A DNA stretch of 30,044 nucleotides from Treponema sp. (GTDB lineage Bacteria; Spirochaetota; Spirochaetia; Treponematales; Treponemataceae): the NCBI GenBank assembly GCA_014804085.1, contig JAAVAM010000034.1:120833-150876 (forward strand), in the 5' to 3' direction. Positions 16,699 through 26,399 of this stretch are shown here, in pieces. The number at the start of each line of letters is the position of its first letter. Within the stretch, counting starts at the first letter, position 1. Both the position numbers and the translations under genes were made by a program. The notes under the pieces are model-generated. The model made no database searches. It was not told where the DNA came from and saw nothing but the letters and a program-made list of their open reading frames with translations.

Positions 16699-18780
16699 CT
16701 AGATATGTTCTTTTAAGTTATTTGCTATCTCATTAAAATTGTTTGCTGTTTTTGCAAAATCCAACGCCCGTTTGAATTCACTTTCTTTTATCAATCTGAT
16801 GATTTTTGAATCAAAAAAGTTTTCAGAATTTTTTGGAGGAATTACAATAAAATCAAAAATCTCAGCCGAATCTTTTTCTTCGCACAAACGCAGAACACGA
16901 CCGCGCCGTTGTATAAATTCCCGCTCACTTGTACTCGAAGCAATGAAAAACGCTCGCCGTGCAGATGGAATATCAATTCCTTCATTAAGTCGTTGCTTTG
17001 CAAAAACGACATCTATTTTTCCTTTTGCAAAATAATCGAGCAAATTTTTCTCTGTTCCTTGGACATATTCCACCGCAGTAATATAAATTTTTTCATTCTC
17101 CAATTTTTTAATGACAGAGTTTTTATAGGCCAAAAGCAAGTCATTTCCATTTTCGTCTGTACCATCCGGAGCAAACACAATCGTATTACCTGGATATTTT
17201 TTTACTTCATGCAAAAAGACTTTTTCAAATTCGAAAAATTTATTTTCCGCTCGCTCTATTATTCTATGACGCTTTTTCAAAAGTTGCTCAAGACTTTTTT
17301 TATCCTCATCGCTCGCAGAATCAGAATTAATGAATATTGACATTCTTGAAATTTTTTCAGAAAGTTCTGCATAGACTTCCATTTCCTCTATTGTAAGTTC
17401 AATAAAAATCGGATAATAACTGTATGGACAAAGCATTTTGTTTTCTATTGCTTTTTCAATTCCAAATTCATAAGGATTTTCATTTTTGTCAAAATAATCA
17501 AAAATGGCTCTTGTTCCATTGTCATCATAGGGGCGTTTTGGAGTTGCAGACAGTCCAATTCTGTAAGGAATGTTTTCGGGAAGAATTTTTCTATAACTTT
17601 CTGCTCCTGCCTTGTGACATTCATCTGCAATAATAAGAGTTTTTTCTAAATTGAAAATTTTCAATAATCTATTTACATTTTGTAAAAAAGAAGTATAAGT
17701 TGAAATCAATACAATTTTTTTACAAACATTTGAATTTAAGATTTTCTGTAATGCAAAATTTGAAACGGCTTCACGCCAAGAATTTATAGAATTAACTTTT
17801 ATAATAGTCCCATCAAAATATTTTTCAACATCGCTTCCCCATTGTTCGACTAAATCAGAAAGAGGCACTAAAATCAAAATTCCTTCAAGTTCTCTTTTTT
17901 TACATAATTCATTTGCAGCAAACAATGAAGTTAAAGTTTTGCCTGTTCCCGTCGCCATAGCAAAAAGGCATTGAAAATCATTCTCTTTAAATTTTGCAAT
18001 CGCATTGTTCTGATGCGGACGAGGTGCTTTTCCGTCAGCAAAATTAAAGAATGTGTCCTTATCCTTTTGCCTCTCCATCACTTCATCCAAATCCAATCTC
18101 ACCGAATGGGAGTAATTGAAGTTACGATACTTTTTTATGAATTCTGTCTTTACATCAGGAAAATCCATCACAATGAGCGTGTCTTCATTATTGCTCCAAA
18201 TTGAATCAAAAATCTCACACTTTGATTCCACCCTTTGAAACTGCTCTTCGTTTTCCCAATTTTTGAAAACATCGAACGATTCGTAATTTTCAACCATTGC
18301 CGCATGCGTTTCGTTTGCAGAACCAGAAAAAGCAACTTTATTTCCTTCGTTATCAAAAATGATTCCTATTTTTTGATGATAGATTCCAAATGTTTTTGTG
18401 CAAGCGATTTTTATGTCAAGTTTTTCATCCGCAATCAATGAAGCCAACAAATTCAACCGCTCCATCGATTCATAATCCTTGTGTTCGCTCAAGTTTTCCA
18501 AAAGCCGCTGTTCAATGATTTTTCTAAATTCGTAACCTTCTTTGATTGCGTTTACATCTTCGTCGGACAAATCAGGTGACGCGATGACTTGGATTTTTCC
18601 GCCATTTTTTACAAGCGAACAAATTCCTTTTGAAAGTTCAATCAATGCCGTTGAAGAAAAATAACCCACCGCCCGTTTGTAAAGCGTCGCCTCCTTTAAA
18701 AGCGGAATGAAAAAATCGCGTGGAACATTGTCCTTCAAAGAAACATATTCTAGTTTTATTTTGCAATCTTTCAGGCTCAT
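16699..18780 (-). CDS. PLD-domain SF2 helicase, phosphorothioation-linked restriction enzyme
   Basis: The 693-aa protein has two parts. Residues 1-200 form a phospholipase D-like domain: RAVGYFSSTALIELS, YHQKIGIIFD (His135, Lys137) and FSGSANETHAA (Ser152-Glu156), which form a nuclease-type HxK half-site. Residues 250-660 are an SF2 helicase with motif I MATGTGKT (275-282), motif II DECH (386-389), motif III SATPKR (411-416) and motif VI QRRGRVLRL near 640. Helicases of this make-up occur as restriction components next to DNA phosphorothioation genes, and resemble the helicase subunit expected in SspFGH-type restriction. The start at 18780 has GGAG six nt upstream and lies 17 bp after the cysteine desulfurase stop. 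Unmodified invading DNA is the likely substrate (inference). Confidence 0.82.
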   Translation of the reverse strand: MSLKDCKIKLEYVSLKDNVPRDFFIPLLKEATLYKRAVGYFSSTALIELSKGICSLVKNGGKIQVIASPDLSDEDVNAIKEGYEFRKIIEQRLLENLSEHKDYESMERLNLLASLIADEKLDIKIACTKTFGIYHQKIGIIFDNEGNKVAFSGSANETHAAMVENYESFDVFKNWENEEQFQRVESKCEIFDSIWSNNEDTLIVMDFPDVKTEFIKKYRNFNYSHSVRLDLDEVMERQKDKDTFFNFADGKAPRPHQNNAIAKFKENDFQCLFAMATGTGKTLTSLFAANELCKKRELEGILILVPLSDLVEQWGSDVEKYFDGTIIKVNSINSWREAVSNFALQKILNSNVCKKIVLISTYTSFLQNVNRLLKIFNLEKTLIIADECHKAGAESYRKILPENIPYRIGLSATPKRPYDDNGTRAIFDYFDKNENPYEFGIEKAIENKMLCPYSYYPIFIELTIEEMEVYAELSEKISRMSIFINSDSASDEDKKSLEQLLKKRHRIIERAENKFFEFEKVFLHEVKKYPGNTIVFAPDGTDENGNDLLLAYKNSVIKKLENEKIYITAVEYVQGTEKNLLDYFAKGKIDVVFAKQRLNEGIDIPSARRAFFIASSTSEREFIQRRGRVLRLCEEKDSAEIFDFIVIPPKNSENFFDSKIIRLIKESEFKRALDFAKTANNFNEIANNLKEHI

Positions 18781-18797
18781 AATTTCTCCAAGATTTA

Positions 18798-20042
18798 TTA
18801 CAATTCATCTCCAATGTATCGCAACACCGCGTCCAAGTTTTCAAATTCCTCGTCCGTCGTAAACCAACTTCCGCTGAACCTTACCGTACCTGCTGGCATT
18901 GTTCCTAAAAAACTATGGGCTAGGGGCGCACATTGCAGACCACTTCGCACGCTGATTCCGCGTTCAGCAAAAATACTTCCTGCGCTGTCACTAGCAATTC
19001 CTAAACTTGAATCAAATAAAATCGAAAGAATGCCAACATAGTCCTTGCCGTCTATATTTCCAACAATATCTATATAATCATATTTTTTGAATATATCTAT
19101 TAATGTAGCACGATTCTTTATTTCTTGTCTATAAAACTCATTTACTCCAATTTTTGAAATCCATTTGAGCGCGGCATTCAATCCCGCAATTCCTAAAATA
19201 TTTTGAGTTCCCGCCTCAAATCTTTCTGGCAAGTTTTCAGGCATTTTCTGATTCTCGCTTTCAAATCCAGTGCCTCCAAACAAAATTGCCGGCAGTGCAA
19301 ATTCTTTTTTCATCAAAAAGCCGCCAATTCCCGTTGGCCCATACAATGTTTTGTGTCCTGCAAAAACTGCAAAGTCAAAAATCTCACTCGCCAAAGGAAT
19401 GTCAACAAGTCCGGCAGTCTGCGCCATATCCAGCAATGTTATAGCACCGTACTTTTTTGCAAGTGAAAAAATTTCTTCAACTGGAGAAATAAATCCAAAC
19501 ACATTGCTTGCATGGCTTGCAATTACAAAATCCGGCGTTTCATTTTCAAAGTCCTTTCGCATTTTTTCAAAATCATAATCTAATTCTTTTGACACGGGTA
19601 AAATTCTTATGGTTATAAAGTCTTTATATGCGTTCAAAACTCTCGTTACAGCATTATGCTCAAAAGGCGAAATATACACCGTGAATTTTTCATTGGTCAT
19701 TGCTTCAAGTAGACCATCTTGCGATTCCCCAATAGTCACCCGTGTCACTTCATTGCGTTGGGCTAAAGGTACTTCACTGCCTAGCGCACTAGCAATTACG
19801 CCTTGAATAATCATATTCAAAGCGACTGTTGCGCTAGAAGTGAAAACCACTTGGCGTGCCGGTGCGTGAAACAAATTCAAAATCAATTTTCTTGTCTCTT
19901 CTGTTAGTACGGCAGAATTCATTGCCTGTGAATAGTTTCCCCTCCCAGCGTTTCCCGCGCAATTCCGATAAAATTCATCCATAAAGTTATAAACTTCATT
20001 TGGCTTTGGAAATGTTGTTGCCGCATTGTCAAAATATGCCAT
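18798..20042 (-). CDS. Cysteine desulfurase of the phosphorothioation operon (SspA/DndA-like)
   Basis: A fold-type I PLP enzyme of 414 aa. AYFDNAATTFPKP opens the protein. TSSATVALN, SHASNVFG and LLDMAQTAG line the cofactor site. AGHKTLYGPTG carries the Schiff-base lysine, and SGLQCAPLAHSFLG the catalytic persulfide cysteine. It would pass sulfur from cysteine to the SspD/DndC-like sulfurtransferase. The ATG at 20042 shares its A with the TGA stop of the upstream ATPase (TGATG), and GGGGGTGAG gives a ribosome site. An in-frame GTG at 20045 is also possible. The sequence is of the SufS/CsdA-like class rather than the housekeeping IscS type. Its location inside the operon is strong evidence for a dedicated role in DNA sulfur modification. 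Confidence 0.9.
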   Translation of the reverse strand: MAYFDNAATTFPKPNEVYNFMDEFYRNCAGNAGRGNYSQAMNSAVLTEETRKLILNLFHAPARQVVFTSSATVALNMIIQGVIASALGSEVPLAQRNEVTRVTIGESQDGLLEAMTNEKFTVYISPFEHNAVTRVLNAYKDFITIRILPVSKELDYDFEKMRKDFENETPDFVIASHASNVFGFISPVEEIFSLAKKYGAITLLDMAQTAGLVDIPLASEIFDFAVFAGHKTLYGPTGIGGFLMKKEFALPAILFGGTGFESENQKMPENLPERFEAGTQNILGIAGLNAALKWISKIGVNEFYRQEIKNRATLIDIFKKYDYIDIVGNIDGKDYVGILSILFDSSLGIASDSAGSIFAERGISVRSGLQCAPLAHSFLGTMPAGTVRFSGSWFTTDEEFENLDAVLRYIGDEL

Positions 20043-23000
20043 CACTCACCCCCACATAAATCTAAAAGCAAGTCCATAACAACCTGTCGCTTTTCGCTCT
20101 CGCTTATCGAAAGTCCCATATTGGCTACACTATTTCTTAACGAACATTCAAGGATTTTTCCACGTTCACTAATTTTTGTTTTTTCTATCTTCTTTTTTTT
20201 GACACCAGAAGCAGTAACAAAATTTATTTCATACGAATTTGCAAAACTAGAATCATCGTCATTGTCTTTCGCATTTTCTTTTTCAGCATTATCCTTAAAA
20301 CTCTTTATATTACCCAATGCCGTTATTAAAGTTCCATCATTCCAATCTTCGATATTTAAATCTGTTGATATAAAAGCAATTTGTCTTGCAAGATAAAGAT
20401 TTGAATTACCCTCGCTCTTACAAAGTTTTAAAAATCTTGTTGTTCCACTGTCAAAGACTTTATCAAACACTGAATCTTTTAATGTGCCCACCCATTCATT
20501 TAATGTTTCATTTAAAGGATTGTCAGAATTAAATACTTCACATATTTTACCTGCAAAAATCTCCAACGCATTTTTTACGATGGAATCAAAGAAACGTTTT
20601 GCCTTTGACAGTTCATCAATAGTATAAAAAACATTTTTCAATCTTGAAAAGATAAACTTTCTTCCATTTCGTGCCAATCTTAAATCATTCAATAATCGCA
20701 AATAAGAAGGATTTATTTTGTCTCCAGCAAAAGTAATCTTAACTTCTTTTACATACTTCGGCAAATCCATATACCAATTACGCATTGCATTAAAGGCGCA
20801 ATCACAAACGTTATCTGATTTTTCATTCTCATTTGCGAAGTCTGAAAAAACTTCTAAGATTTCACTAATAAATTTTTCTTCATTCTCGCTCCAATCCATA
20901 AACCCTATTGAAAAATTTTCAGGATTTTTGTCAATCTCACAAATCATTTCTGCCGACAAATCAATTTCTTCATCATCTCTATACAAAACTGTTTGCTTTC
21001 TAAACTCATGAAAAACGCAAGCCAAATAAACAGGAACTATTCCTTTCCGCATTCCAATCTTATTCTCACTGCCCACAAGTTTTTCATATAATATAGAAAA
21101 TGTTTTTTTTCCTGACTTAGATTCTACGATAAAATCCTTTATGATTTTTAAAACATTTCCAAGATAAATATCCTGAGGATTTAAATTAATACTTGGCAAG
21201 CCGCTTATTTCCTCTATTATTTCCGTCTTTAAAAGCAAACTTCGCATTATACCAAGTTCTTGTCCGCCAGTAAGTCCCAAATTTTTTTCAAGTTCATTGC
21301 GCAGCAACGCCGAAATTATCTTGCTTCGAGCATTAAAAGCCGTCGTAGAAATCTCATTTTTATTCAATGACTCATTAATTATAATCGGGGTATCTGAAAA
21401 TTCAGAATCGCAAATTTTGGATAGTTTTTCACTCAAATCTGCCTTTCGCTTAAAGGTAAATTTTTCGTTCCCATAAAAAAACGAACACTGCTGATTCTCA
21501 AGATGCGTATATGATGAAATAAAATCATTTATAATTTCCTGAAGGTCATTTAAAATTATTTCATATTCATCATGCAAGACATAATCGTCGCCAGAAAGTT
21601 TCAGGAGTTCATTCACCGCGCTAAATTCTTTTGCAATTTTTTCTATGGCAACATATTTTTTAGGAACAATAAAAAGACATCTCGAATTTGGATATGTCAG
21701 ATTCTGCAATTTCTTTTGAAAGCAATGCAAGTCATTTTTAGTCTCAAGCAATACAGCATAAATAGCACCATCGCCTTTTTGTGTATTTACTTTTTCATTC
21801 CAATCTACATCTTCCGAAATTTCATCCTCATTGATAAAAACAAAAGAAAAATACCGAGTCATTTCCCTTTCATCGTTATAACGCAGGGGATAAAACGCTT
21901 TGTCAAAATTACACGAATTGAGTGTTTCTTTCAAAGAGAATTTCGCACTTTGCTTTTGAATCATCTTTTGTATTTCTGCATTCACATCGATTCCAGATGT
22001 CTGTTTCAGCGCATAGAAATTATTGCTCCGCTTCAAATAAACAATACACTCTTTCTCAATAAGGTTTTTCAACGCATCATCAATCTCTCTTGATGAATAA
22101 GAATCCTCAAAGGCTTTGTGGATGGTATTGTCTGTCGGAGCAAGACGTTCAAACTGTGACAAAATATAAATCAATGAAAGCAACTTGACAATTTTCGCTT
22201 CCAACGTATTCGCAGAAAGATTACTTAATAAAACAGTTGTAAGTGTATAAATTTTATACAAATCTTCTGTATAAGCCTCTTTCTTTAGAAGCGGCTCAAA
22301 ATAATCATAAATCAAATCGGCAGAAAGCATGCGAAAACCAGAATATTTTTCTTCTAGCCAACGCACAAGTCCATTTGAATTTGATGCGGATAAAAAAGTG
22401 AAAAGCGTCCGTTCATTTTGTGCAACTCTCTCGGAAAGCCTAGGCAAAACATAAATCGAGAGCGGATGAAGCGGAAAACAACCCTTAAATATTTTTTCAA
22501 GCTCATCTTTTTTAATGTCTTTAAAAATTGGATCAGAACCGTATAAATCAACAATGGCTGCAAAATCGGCTTTATGAAAATCACAAAACTCACTCCACAA
22601 CTCTTTGTTTTTTAAAATTACACTTTCGATAATTTCATAGGTTTGCGTAAAATTATTATTTAAATGAATGTGTGTAAATCGTTCGCTGATTCCACGCCAA
22701 CCATCTATTTTTTGTTTGGGCAAATTGTCAATATAATTGCTAATCTCTTTATGACAAATTAGCATAAGATGCATTTGATTTTCTTTAGAGCGATTGCACT
22801 TCTCCGCAAAATCCTGAAGACATTTTGTGTCGCTCACTGTAGCCGTAGAAATATTTGTTTCAAGATATTTTGAGAATTCGTCATAAACAATATAAACACC
22901 AGAATATGCAGTATTTTCTTTTAGGCTTTTTACAACACTTTCAAAGATTTCGACCACATCAAAGCCCAAAAATGGATTAAATGTGCTTCCTGAAGTCAAC

Positions 23001-23614
23001 TCAGGATAAACTCTTTCAAATTCTTTATATGCGTCGCTATCAAAATTGTTCAGTTTCAAAACAAATTCATCAGCATTTTTAGAAAGCAATTTTTTAAATT
23101 GCGCATAAGTATCTGGATAAGACACTCTCCACCTTTCTATAGTTTTTACCGCAGCCGCAAAATTTGTTTCAGGCATCAAATCAAGCAAATTATTTTCGCT
23201 CAAAGTTCCTTGTAATGCCAAAAGAAAATTCTGTGAAATATTGTTTCCTGTTCCTGTGATTAAAACAGGCAATAATTTTGTCCTATTTTCTTTATACTTT
23301 TGAATCAATATTTTTAATTTTTCGTTACCTGAAATCTTTCTTTCAAGTTTTTCAAATTTCTTAATTGAAGCTCCAGCTAGCAAAGACAAAATTGCAAGCA
23401 CTATATGGCTTTTTCCCTTTCCATAAGCACCCACTAAAACCCTAGAACGATCAGAAGAAGTCTTGTTTGTGCTCAACAAAATTTCTTCAAGTAATTTTAA
23501 AGATGATTTTGTTGGAATAAATGATTTTAACTTATTTTCATTATTCAAATCATAGGCAATATTAACAGAGTATTGAAAATCGCCTTCAATATTTATCATA
23601 TTACAATCGCTCAT
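20042..23614 (-). CDS. Large P-loop ATPase of the phosphorothioation operon (SspC-like)
   Basis: The 1190-aa protein carries an N-terminal P-loop with Walker A VGAYGKGKSH (61-70) and Walker B YIVYDEFSKYLE (241-252). Polar sensor stretches follow (LMLICHKEISNYI, RGISERFTHIHL). This GxYGxGKSH form is shared with DUF499/BrxC-like and SspC-like ATPases of defence loci. The remaining 800 or so residues contain winged-helix-like and helical segments without clear enzymatic motifs. In Ssp systems the ATPase powers or gates the modification complex with the DUF4007 partner. The start is set by an ATGA overlap with the upstream DUF4007 gene, and the end by a TGATG overlap with the desulfurase, so all are translated from one message. 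BrxC of BREX is a possible alternative label, but no other BREX gene is present. Confidence 0.75.
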   Translation of the reverse strand: MSDCNMINIEGDFQYSVNIAYDLNNENKLKSFIPTKSSLKLLEEILLSTNKTSSDRSRVLVGAYGKGKSHIVLAILSLLAGASIKKFEKLERKISGNEKLKILIQKYKENRTKLLPVLITGTGNNISQNFLLALQGTLSENNLLDLMPETNFAAAVKTIERWRVSYPDTYAQFKKLLSKNADEFVLKLNNFDSDAYKEFERVYPELTSGSTFNPFLGFDVVEIFESVVKSLKENTAYSGVYIVYDEFSKYLETNISTATVSDTKCLQDFAEKCNRSKENQMHLMLICHKEISNYIDNLPKQKIDGWRGISERFTHIHLNNNFTQTYEIIESVILKNKELWSEFCDFHKADFAAIVDLYGSDPIFKDIKKDELEKIFKGCFPLHPLSIYVLPRLSERVAQNERTLFTFLSASNSNGLVRWLEEKYSGFRMLSADLIYDYFEPLLKKEAYTEDLYKIYTLTTVLLSNLSANTLEAKIVKLLSLIYILSQFERLAPTDNTIHKAFEDSYSSREIDDALKNLIEKECIVYLKRSNNFYALKQTSGIDVNAEIQKMIQKQSAKFSLKETLNSCNFDKAFYPLRYNDEREMTRYFSFVFINEDEISEDVDWNEKVNTQKGDGAIYAVLLETKNDLHCFQKKLQNLTYPNSRCLFIVPKKYVAIEKIAKEFSAVNELLKLSGDDYVLHDEYEIILNDLQEIINDFISSYTHLENQQCSFFYGNEKFTFKRKADLSEKLSKICDSEFSDTPIIINESLNKNEISTTAFNARSKIISALLRNELEKNLGLTGGQELGIMRSLLLKTEIIEEISGLPSINLNPQDIYLGNVLKIIKDFIVESKSGKKTFSILYEKLVGSENKIGMRKGIVPVYLACVFHEFRKQTVLYRDDEEIDLSAEMICEIDKNPENFSIGFMDWSENEEKFISEILEVFSDFANENEKSDNVCDCAFNAMRNWYMDLPKYVKEVKITFAGDKINPSYLRLLNDLRLARNGRKFIFSRLKNVFYTIDELSKAKRFFDSIVKNALEIFAGKICEVFNSDNPLNETLNEWVGTLKDSVFDKVFDSGTTRFLKLCKSEGNSNLYLARQIAFISTDLNIEDWNDGTLITALGNIKSFKDNAEKENAKDNDDDSSFANSYEINFVTASGVKKKKIEKTKISERGKILECSLRNSVANMGLSISESEKRQVVMDLLLDLCGGE

Positions 23615-24504
23615 TTTTCAATATCCTTGTAATAATTTTTAACGCATTCTTCAAAGGTATAATTCTTTTTTAACTGGATAACATCCAGTCCTGAAGTTCT
23701 GATAATTTTTAGTTGTCCTGTTTTTTCTATATTATACAGGATTTCAAGCATTAATCCAGAGTTCAAGTTAAATACACGTCCAATATTGTTTTTTCCGATT
23801 AGCAAATCATTTAAACGTATTTCGCTTCGACCGTCCGTATTAGCAACTATAACAGCCAACACAACCCATGGATTAAAAATTGAGACAAGCGGTGTTGCTT
23901 TTTTATAGACACCTTTTTTTCTGTCAAGAACATCCAATAAATTCAATTCCCCAAAAGGACAATCAATATTATTTTCAGGATCAACTTCCGCCTTTCGTAA
24001 TTTGTAACGAGGAAGGTATGTGCTTACGATGCAATCAAAATCACTGCTTATAGTTGTGTGTGGCGGAACATTCTCATTTTCGCTTAAAAGAGTTTTTTCT
24101 ATTTCTACGATAAAATCCTCTCTTGAAAATTCTTGCAAATTAAAATGATTAAAAAAATAATACCATGCGGAAGCATTGTCATGATTTGAAGCCAGTTTGT
24201 ATTGAATCAATAGTAATGTTCCTATTTCCTCAATATATCTGTCATTTTCAAAAATCACTTGACCAAAATTTTCCGTAAGCCGTTGAATATGTTTTTTGTT
24301 TTCAATTTTTTCTTCCGCAAGTCCTGTCGCTTGCAACCAATAACGAAGAGACTTTACCATATTTGAACCAAGTCCCAGAATATCCATTGGATTTTCATTC
24401 TTGTCAACGAACAAATCCGGCTTGTTTGCAATATGCCTCATGCCTTTTGAAAGCCATCCCTTGCGAATGAAAAAAGTTTCATGGGCTTTAAATTTGACGC
24501 TCAC
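23611..24504 (-). CDS. DUF4007 family protein (SspB-like)
   Basis: The DUF4007 signature is at the very start: VKFKAHETFFIRKGWLSKGM, then LGLGSNMVKSLRYWLQATGL. Later blocks LLIQYKLASNHDNASAWYYF and NPWVVLAVIV are also typical. The longest ORF begins at 24579, but I choose GTG at 24504. It forms a GTGA overlap with the upstream stop, has AGGAG 8 nt upstream, and gives a 297-aa protein that begins at the conserved domain. DUF4007 proteins accompany PAPS-reductase-like sulfurtransferases in Ssp-type single-strand phosphorothioation, where SspB is described as the nicking or DNA-engaging component (from memory of the family, not visible here). Overlaps on both sides argue for stoichiometric coexpression. 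Confidence 0.82.
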   Translation of the reverse strand: MSVKFKAHETFFIRKGWLSKGMRHIANKPDLFVDKNENPMDILGLGSNMVKSLRYWLQATGLAEEKIENKKHIQRLTENFGQVIFENDRYIEEIGTLLLIQYKLASNHDNASAWYYFFNHFNLQEFSREDFIVEIEKTLLSENENVPPHTTISSDFDCIVSTYLPRYKLRKAEVDPENNIDCPFGELNLLDVLDRKKGVYKKATPLVSIFNPWVVLAVIVANTDGRSEIRLNDLLIGKNNIGRVFNLNSGLMLEILYNIEKTGQLKIIRTSGLDVIQLKKNYTFEECVKNYYKDIEK

Positions 24505-26207
24505 TTTGACTCTCCTAATTTCGTTCTCAGATACTTTTCCATCATACATCCCCCAGCAAGATATTTTTGCGAAACACACTTTCTACAATGAACACATTTT
24601 TTTTCATCAATGTAATATCCTCCAGCAGAAATCGTTATTGCCCCATGTTTACAAAGTGCTTCGCATTTCAAACATTGTCGGCATGAATTGAATTTCCTAA
24701 TCTGATAGCCTATCTGCCGTTGCAAAGTTTCATGAGTTTTCTTGTCAACATTCATCGTTTTTATTTTTACGGCGTGCGTAAATCCATCCTTAAAAAACGG
24801 CTGAATTGAAATAATTTGTATATTGTTTTTTAAGTCGAACACTGGAGTTTCATGAATCAATTTTTGCCCTAGTTCCGGCGCGACCCTTCCGAACGGCGTG
24901 AATAGATTTAAAAGTGATTCATCAAACGGTCTGTTCAGTTGATAAATTTTCGCATTGCCTTCTGTCGTGCAATTTGTAAATTTTATCTTTACATCATCAG
25001 CCGCCTCAAGTCCATTGCCACCTTGCCGAGCCTTCCATTTTCCTAAATCTACATAGTTTTCTGCATCTTGCTTTCCAATACGCTTTGCAAAATCAATCAA
25101 AAAATTCCGCCATTTGTCAGTCTTTTCTTTCATATAGATTTTTGAAAGGAATTGTGCCCGCGTGTTATTATTCGGGCAACACCAACAGCCCACGCGGTCG
25201 TACCCCAGTCTATATGCATCATTAAAATCAATATTATTTGAAAGCAAATAAAGCCAAATATCAATGTCCTTCCAGTAAAAAATCGGAGAAGCTACGGTTT
25301 GTTTTTGAATTTTTACATCTTCACCACCGCTCGTCACACGGCTGTACTTGCTTCGTGAAACTGACTCGACCTTGCGAATCCCATAAAATGTAGTAATTGC
25401 ATCATCTCCAAAAAGATTGCTCAATATTCTAGAAATAGGTCCAGTTTTAAACATTGAACAACACCATCGCATCATTCTTGCAGGAGGTCCAATATCATCC
25501 GCTACTTCCATAAAATCTTGCTCTTCATTTTTTGCCATCATAAAGATTGCATACGGATGAGAATCTCTATAACGAGTGACATAATTCAAAGTAGTTTCAA
25601 ATTCAAGCGTTGTATCTCCGAAAATATGAACAATGCTCGGATTGCTCAAAGCCCTTGTAACGACATCAGCCGTAACAGTAGAATCTTTTCCTCCGCTAAA
25701 CGAAATAACCAAATGCTCTTCATCAGTTTTTTTAGCCACATCCTGAACAAACGCAAAAGCCTCGTCTGTCAGTTCTTTCAGGCGCATCTTGTTCGCCTTG
25801 CAAAATTTCTGCACATGAAAGTCGAAATCATTTTCATTTTTTTCAGAATATTTTTTTAATTCAAAAACAATTTTCTCTATATCTGCATTTTCAAATTCTT
25901 TAGTTGCTAGATTAATCGCCTTTCCATTCACATAATAGCGGCTATTCGCACACCAAACCGAATCCTGTGAGAACTCAAGGGGACGATTTTTTATCAGTTC
26001 AAAAAGCAGGCGTTCTTCGGGAAAAACAGGGCGCAAGTCCGATGCAAGATATTCTACCTTTGAAGCACAGAGTGGACAAAAATTGCCGTTTTCTTCAAAG
26101 CTTTGAATTATAGGAATATTGCAATTATAGCAATAAAAAATATTGGCGGACAGAAATTTTAAATTCGAAACTTCCGTGTCATTTTCAAAACCTGTCGTTT
26201 TTGCCAT
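24501..26207 (-). CDS. PP-loop DNA sulfurtransferase with ferredoxin tail (SspD/DndC-like)
   Basis: From ATG 26207 the product is 568 aa. In order it carries an N-terminal zinc ribbon (CYNC...CPLC, about residues 26-47), a PAPS-reductase/ATP-pyrophosphatase domain with PP-loop SFSGGKDST (about 170-177), cysteine-rich MMRWCCSMFK and RVGCWCCPNN segments likely to bind an iron-sulfur cluster, and a C-terminal two-cluster ferredoxin-like module (CRQCLKCEALC and CVHCRKC). The enzyme would activate DNA with ATP and deliver sulfur from the desulfurase to the backbone. The fused ferredoxin suggests it brings its own electrons. It is the first gene of the operon. A TTG at 26249 would extend it by 14 residues and has AGGAAAG about 13 nt upstream; neither start is decisive. 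Confidence 0.88.
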   Translation of the reverse strand: MAKTTGFENDTEVSNLKFLSANIFYCYNCNIPIIQSFEENGNFCPLCASKVEYLASDLRPVFPEERLLFELIKNRPLEFSQDSVWCANSRYYVNGKAINLATKEFENADIEKIVFELKKYSEKNENDFDFHVQKFCKANKMRLKELTDEAFAFVQDVAKKTDEEHLVISFSGGKDSTVTADVVTRALSNPSIVHIFGDTTLEFETTLNYVTRYRDSHPYAIFMMAKNEEQDFMEVADDIGPPARMMRWCCSMFKTGPISRILSNLFGDDAITTFYGIRKVESVSRSKYSRVTSGGEDVKIQKQTVASPIFYWKDIDIWLYLLSNNIDFNDAYRLGYDRVGCWCCPNNNTRAQFLSKIYMKEKTDKWRNFLIDFAKRIGKQDAENYVDLGKWKARQGGNGLEAADDVKIKFTNCTTEGNAKIYQLNRPFDESLLNLFTPFGRVAPELGQKLIHETPVFDLKNNIQIISIQPFFKDGFTHAVKIKTMNVDKKTHETLQRQIGYQIRKFNSCRQCLKCEALCKHGAITISAGGYYIDEKKCVHCRKCVSQKYLAGGCMMEKYLRTKLGESK

Positions 26208-26263
26208 TCTTTTACCATAAAAATTTTTATCAGATTCTTGACTAGACAAAATACAAAACTTTC

Positions 26264-26335
26264 CTAATCAAGACAAGTTTTTCTGTACAATTTCTTGACA
26301 AGCACCAGCAAATTGTTGTTGTGGTTGCACTTCAT
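26264..26335 (-). other. Possible 23-codon leader ORF upstream of the phosphorothioation operon
   Basis: ATG at 26335 is preceded by GGGGT and reads MKCNHNNNLLVLVKKLYRKT then CLD and a stop, 56 bp before the first operon gene. It could be a leader peptide, a remnant or chance. No attenuator structure is evident downstream of it. Confidence 0.2.
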
Positions 26336-26399
26336 TTATACCCCATTAAGTGTAGCACAAATTTACCAGAAACACAATCATTGGATTTCCCCAGCATGT

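Noticed and set aside
20042..23614. BREX BrxC
   Set aside because: The ATPase P-loop resembles BrxC, but no PglX, PglZ, BrxA, BrxB or BrxL gene is present. Coupling to DUF4007 and sulfur-transfer genes favours an Ssp-like role.
24505..24579. 25-residue N-terminal extension of the DUF4007 protein
   Set aside because: It would overlap the sulfurtransferase gene by 79 bp. GTG at 24504 has AGGAG and a 4-nt GTGA overlap and starts at the conserved domain.
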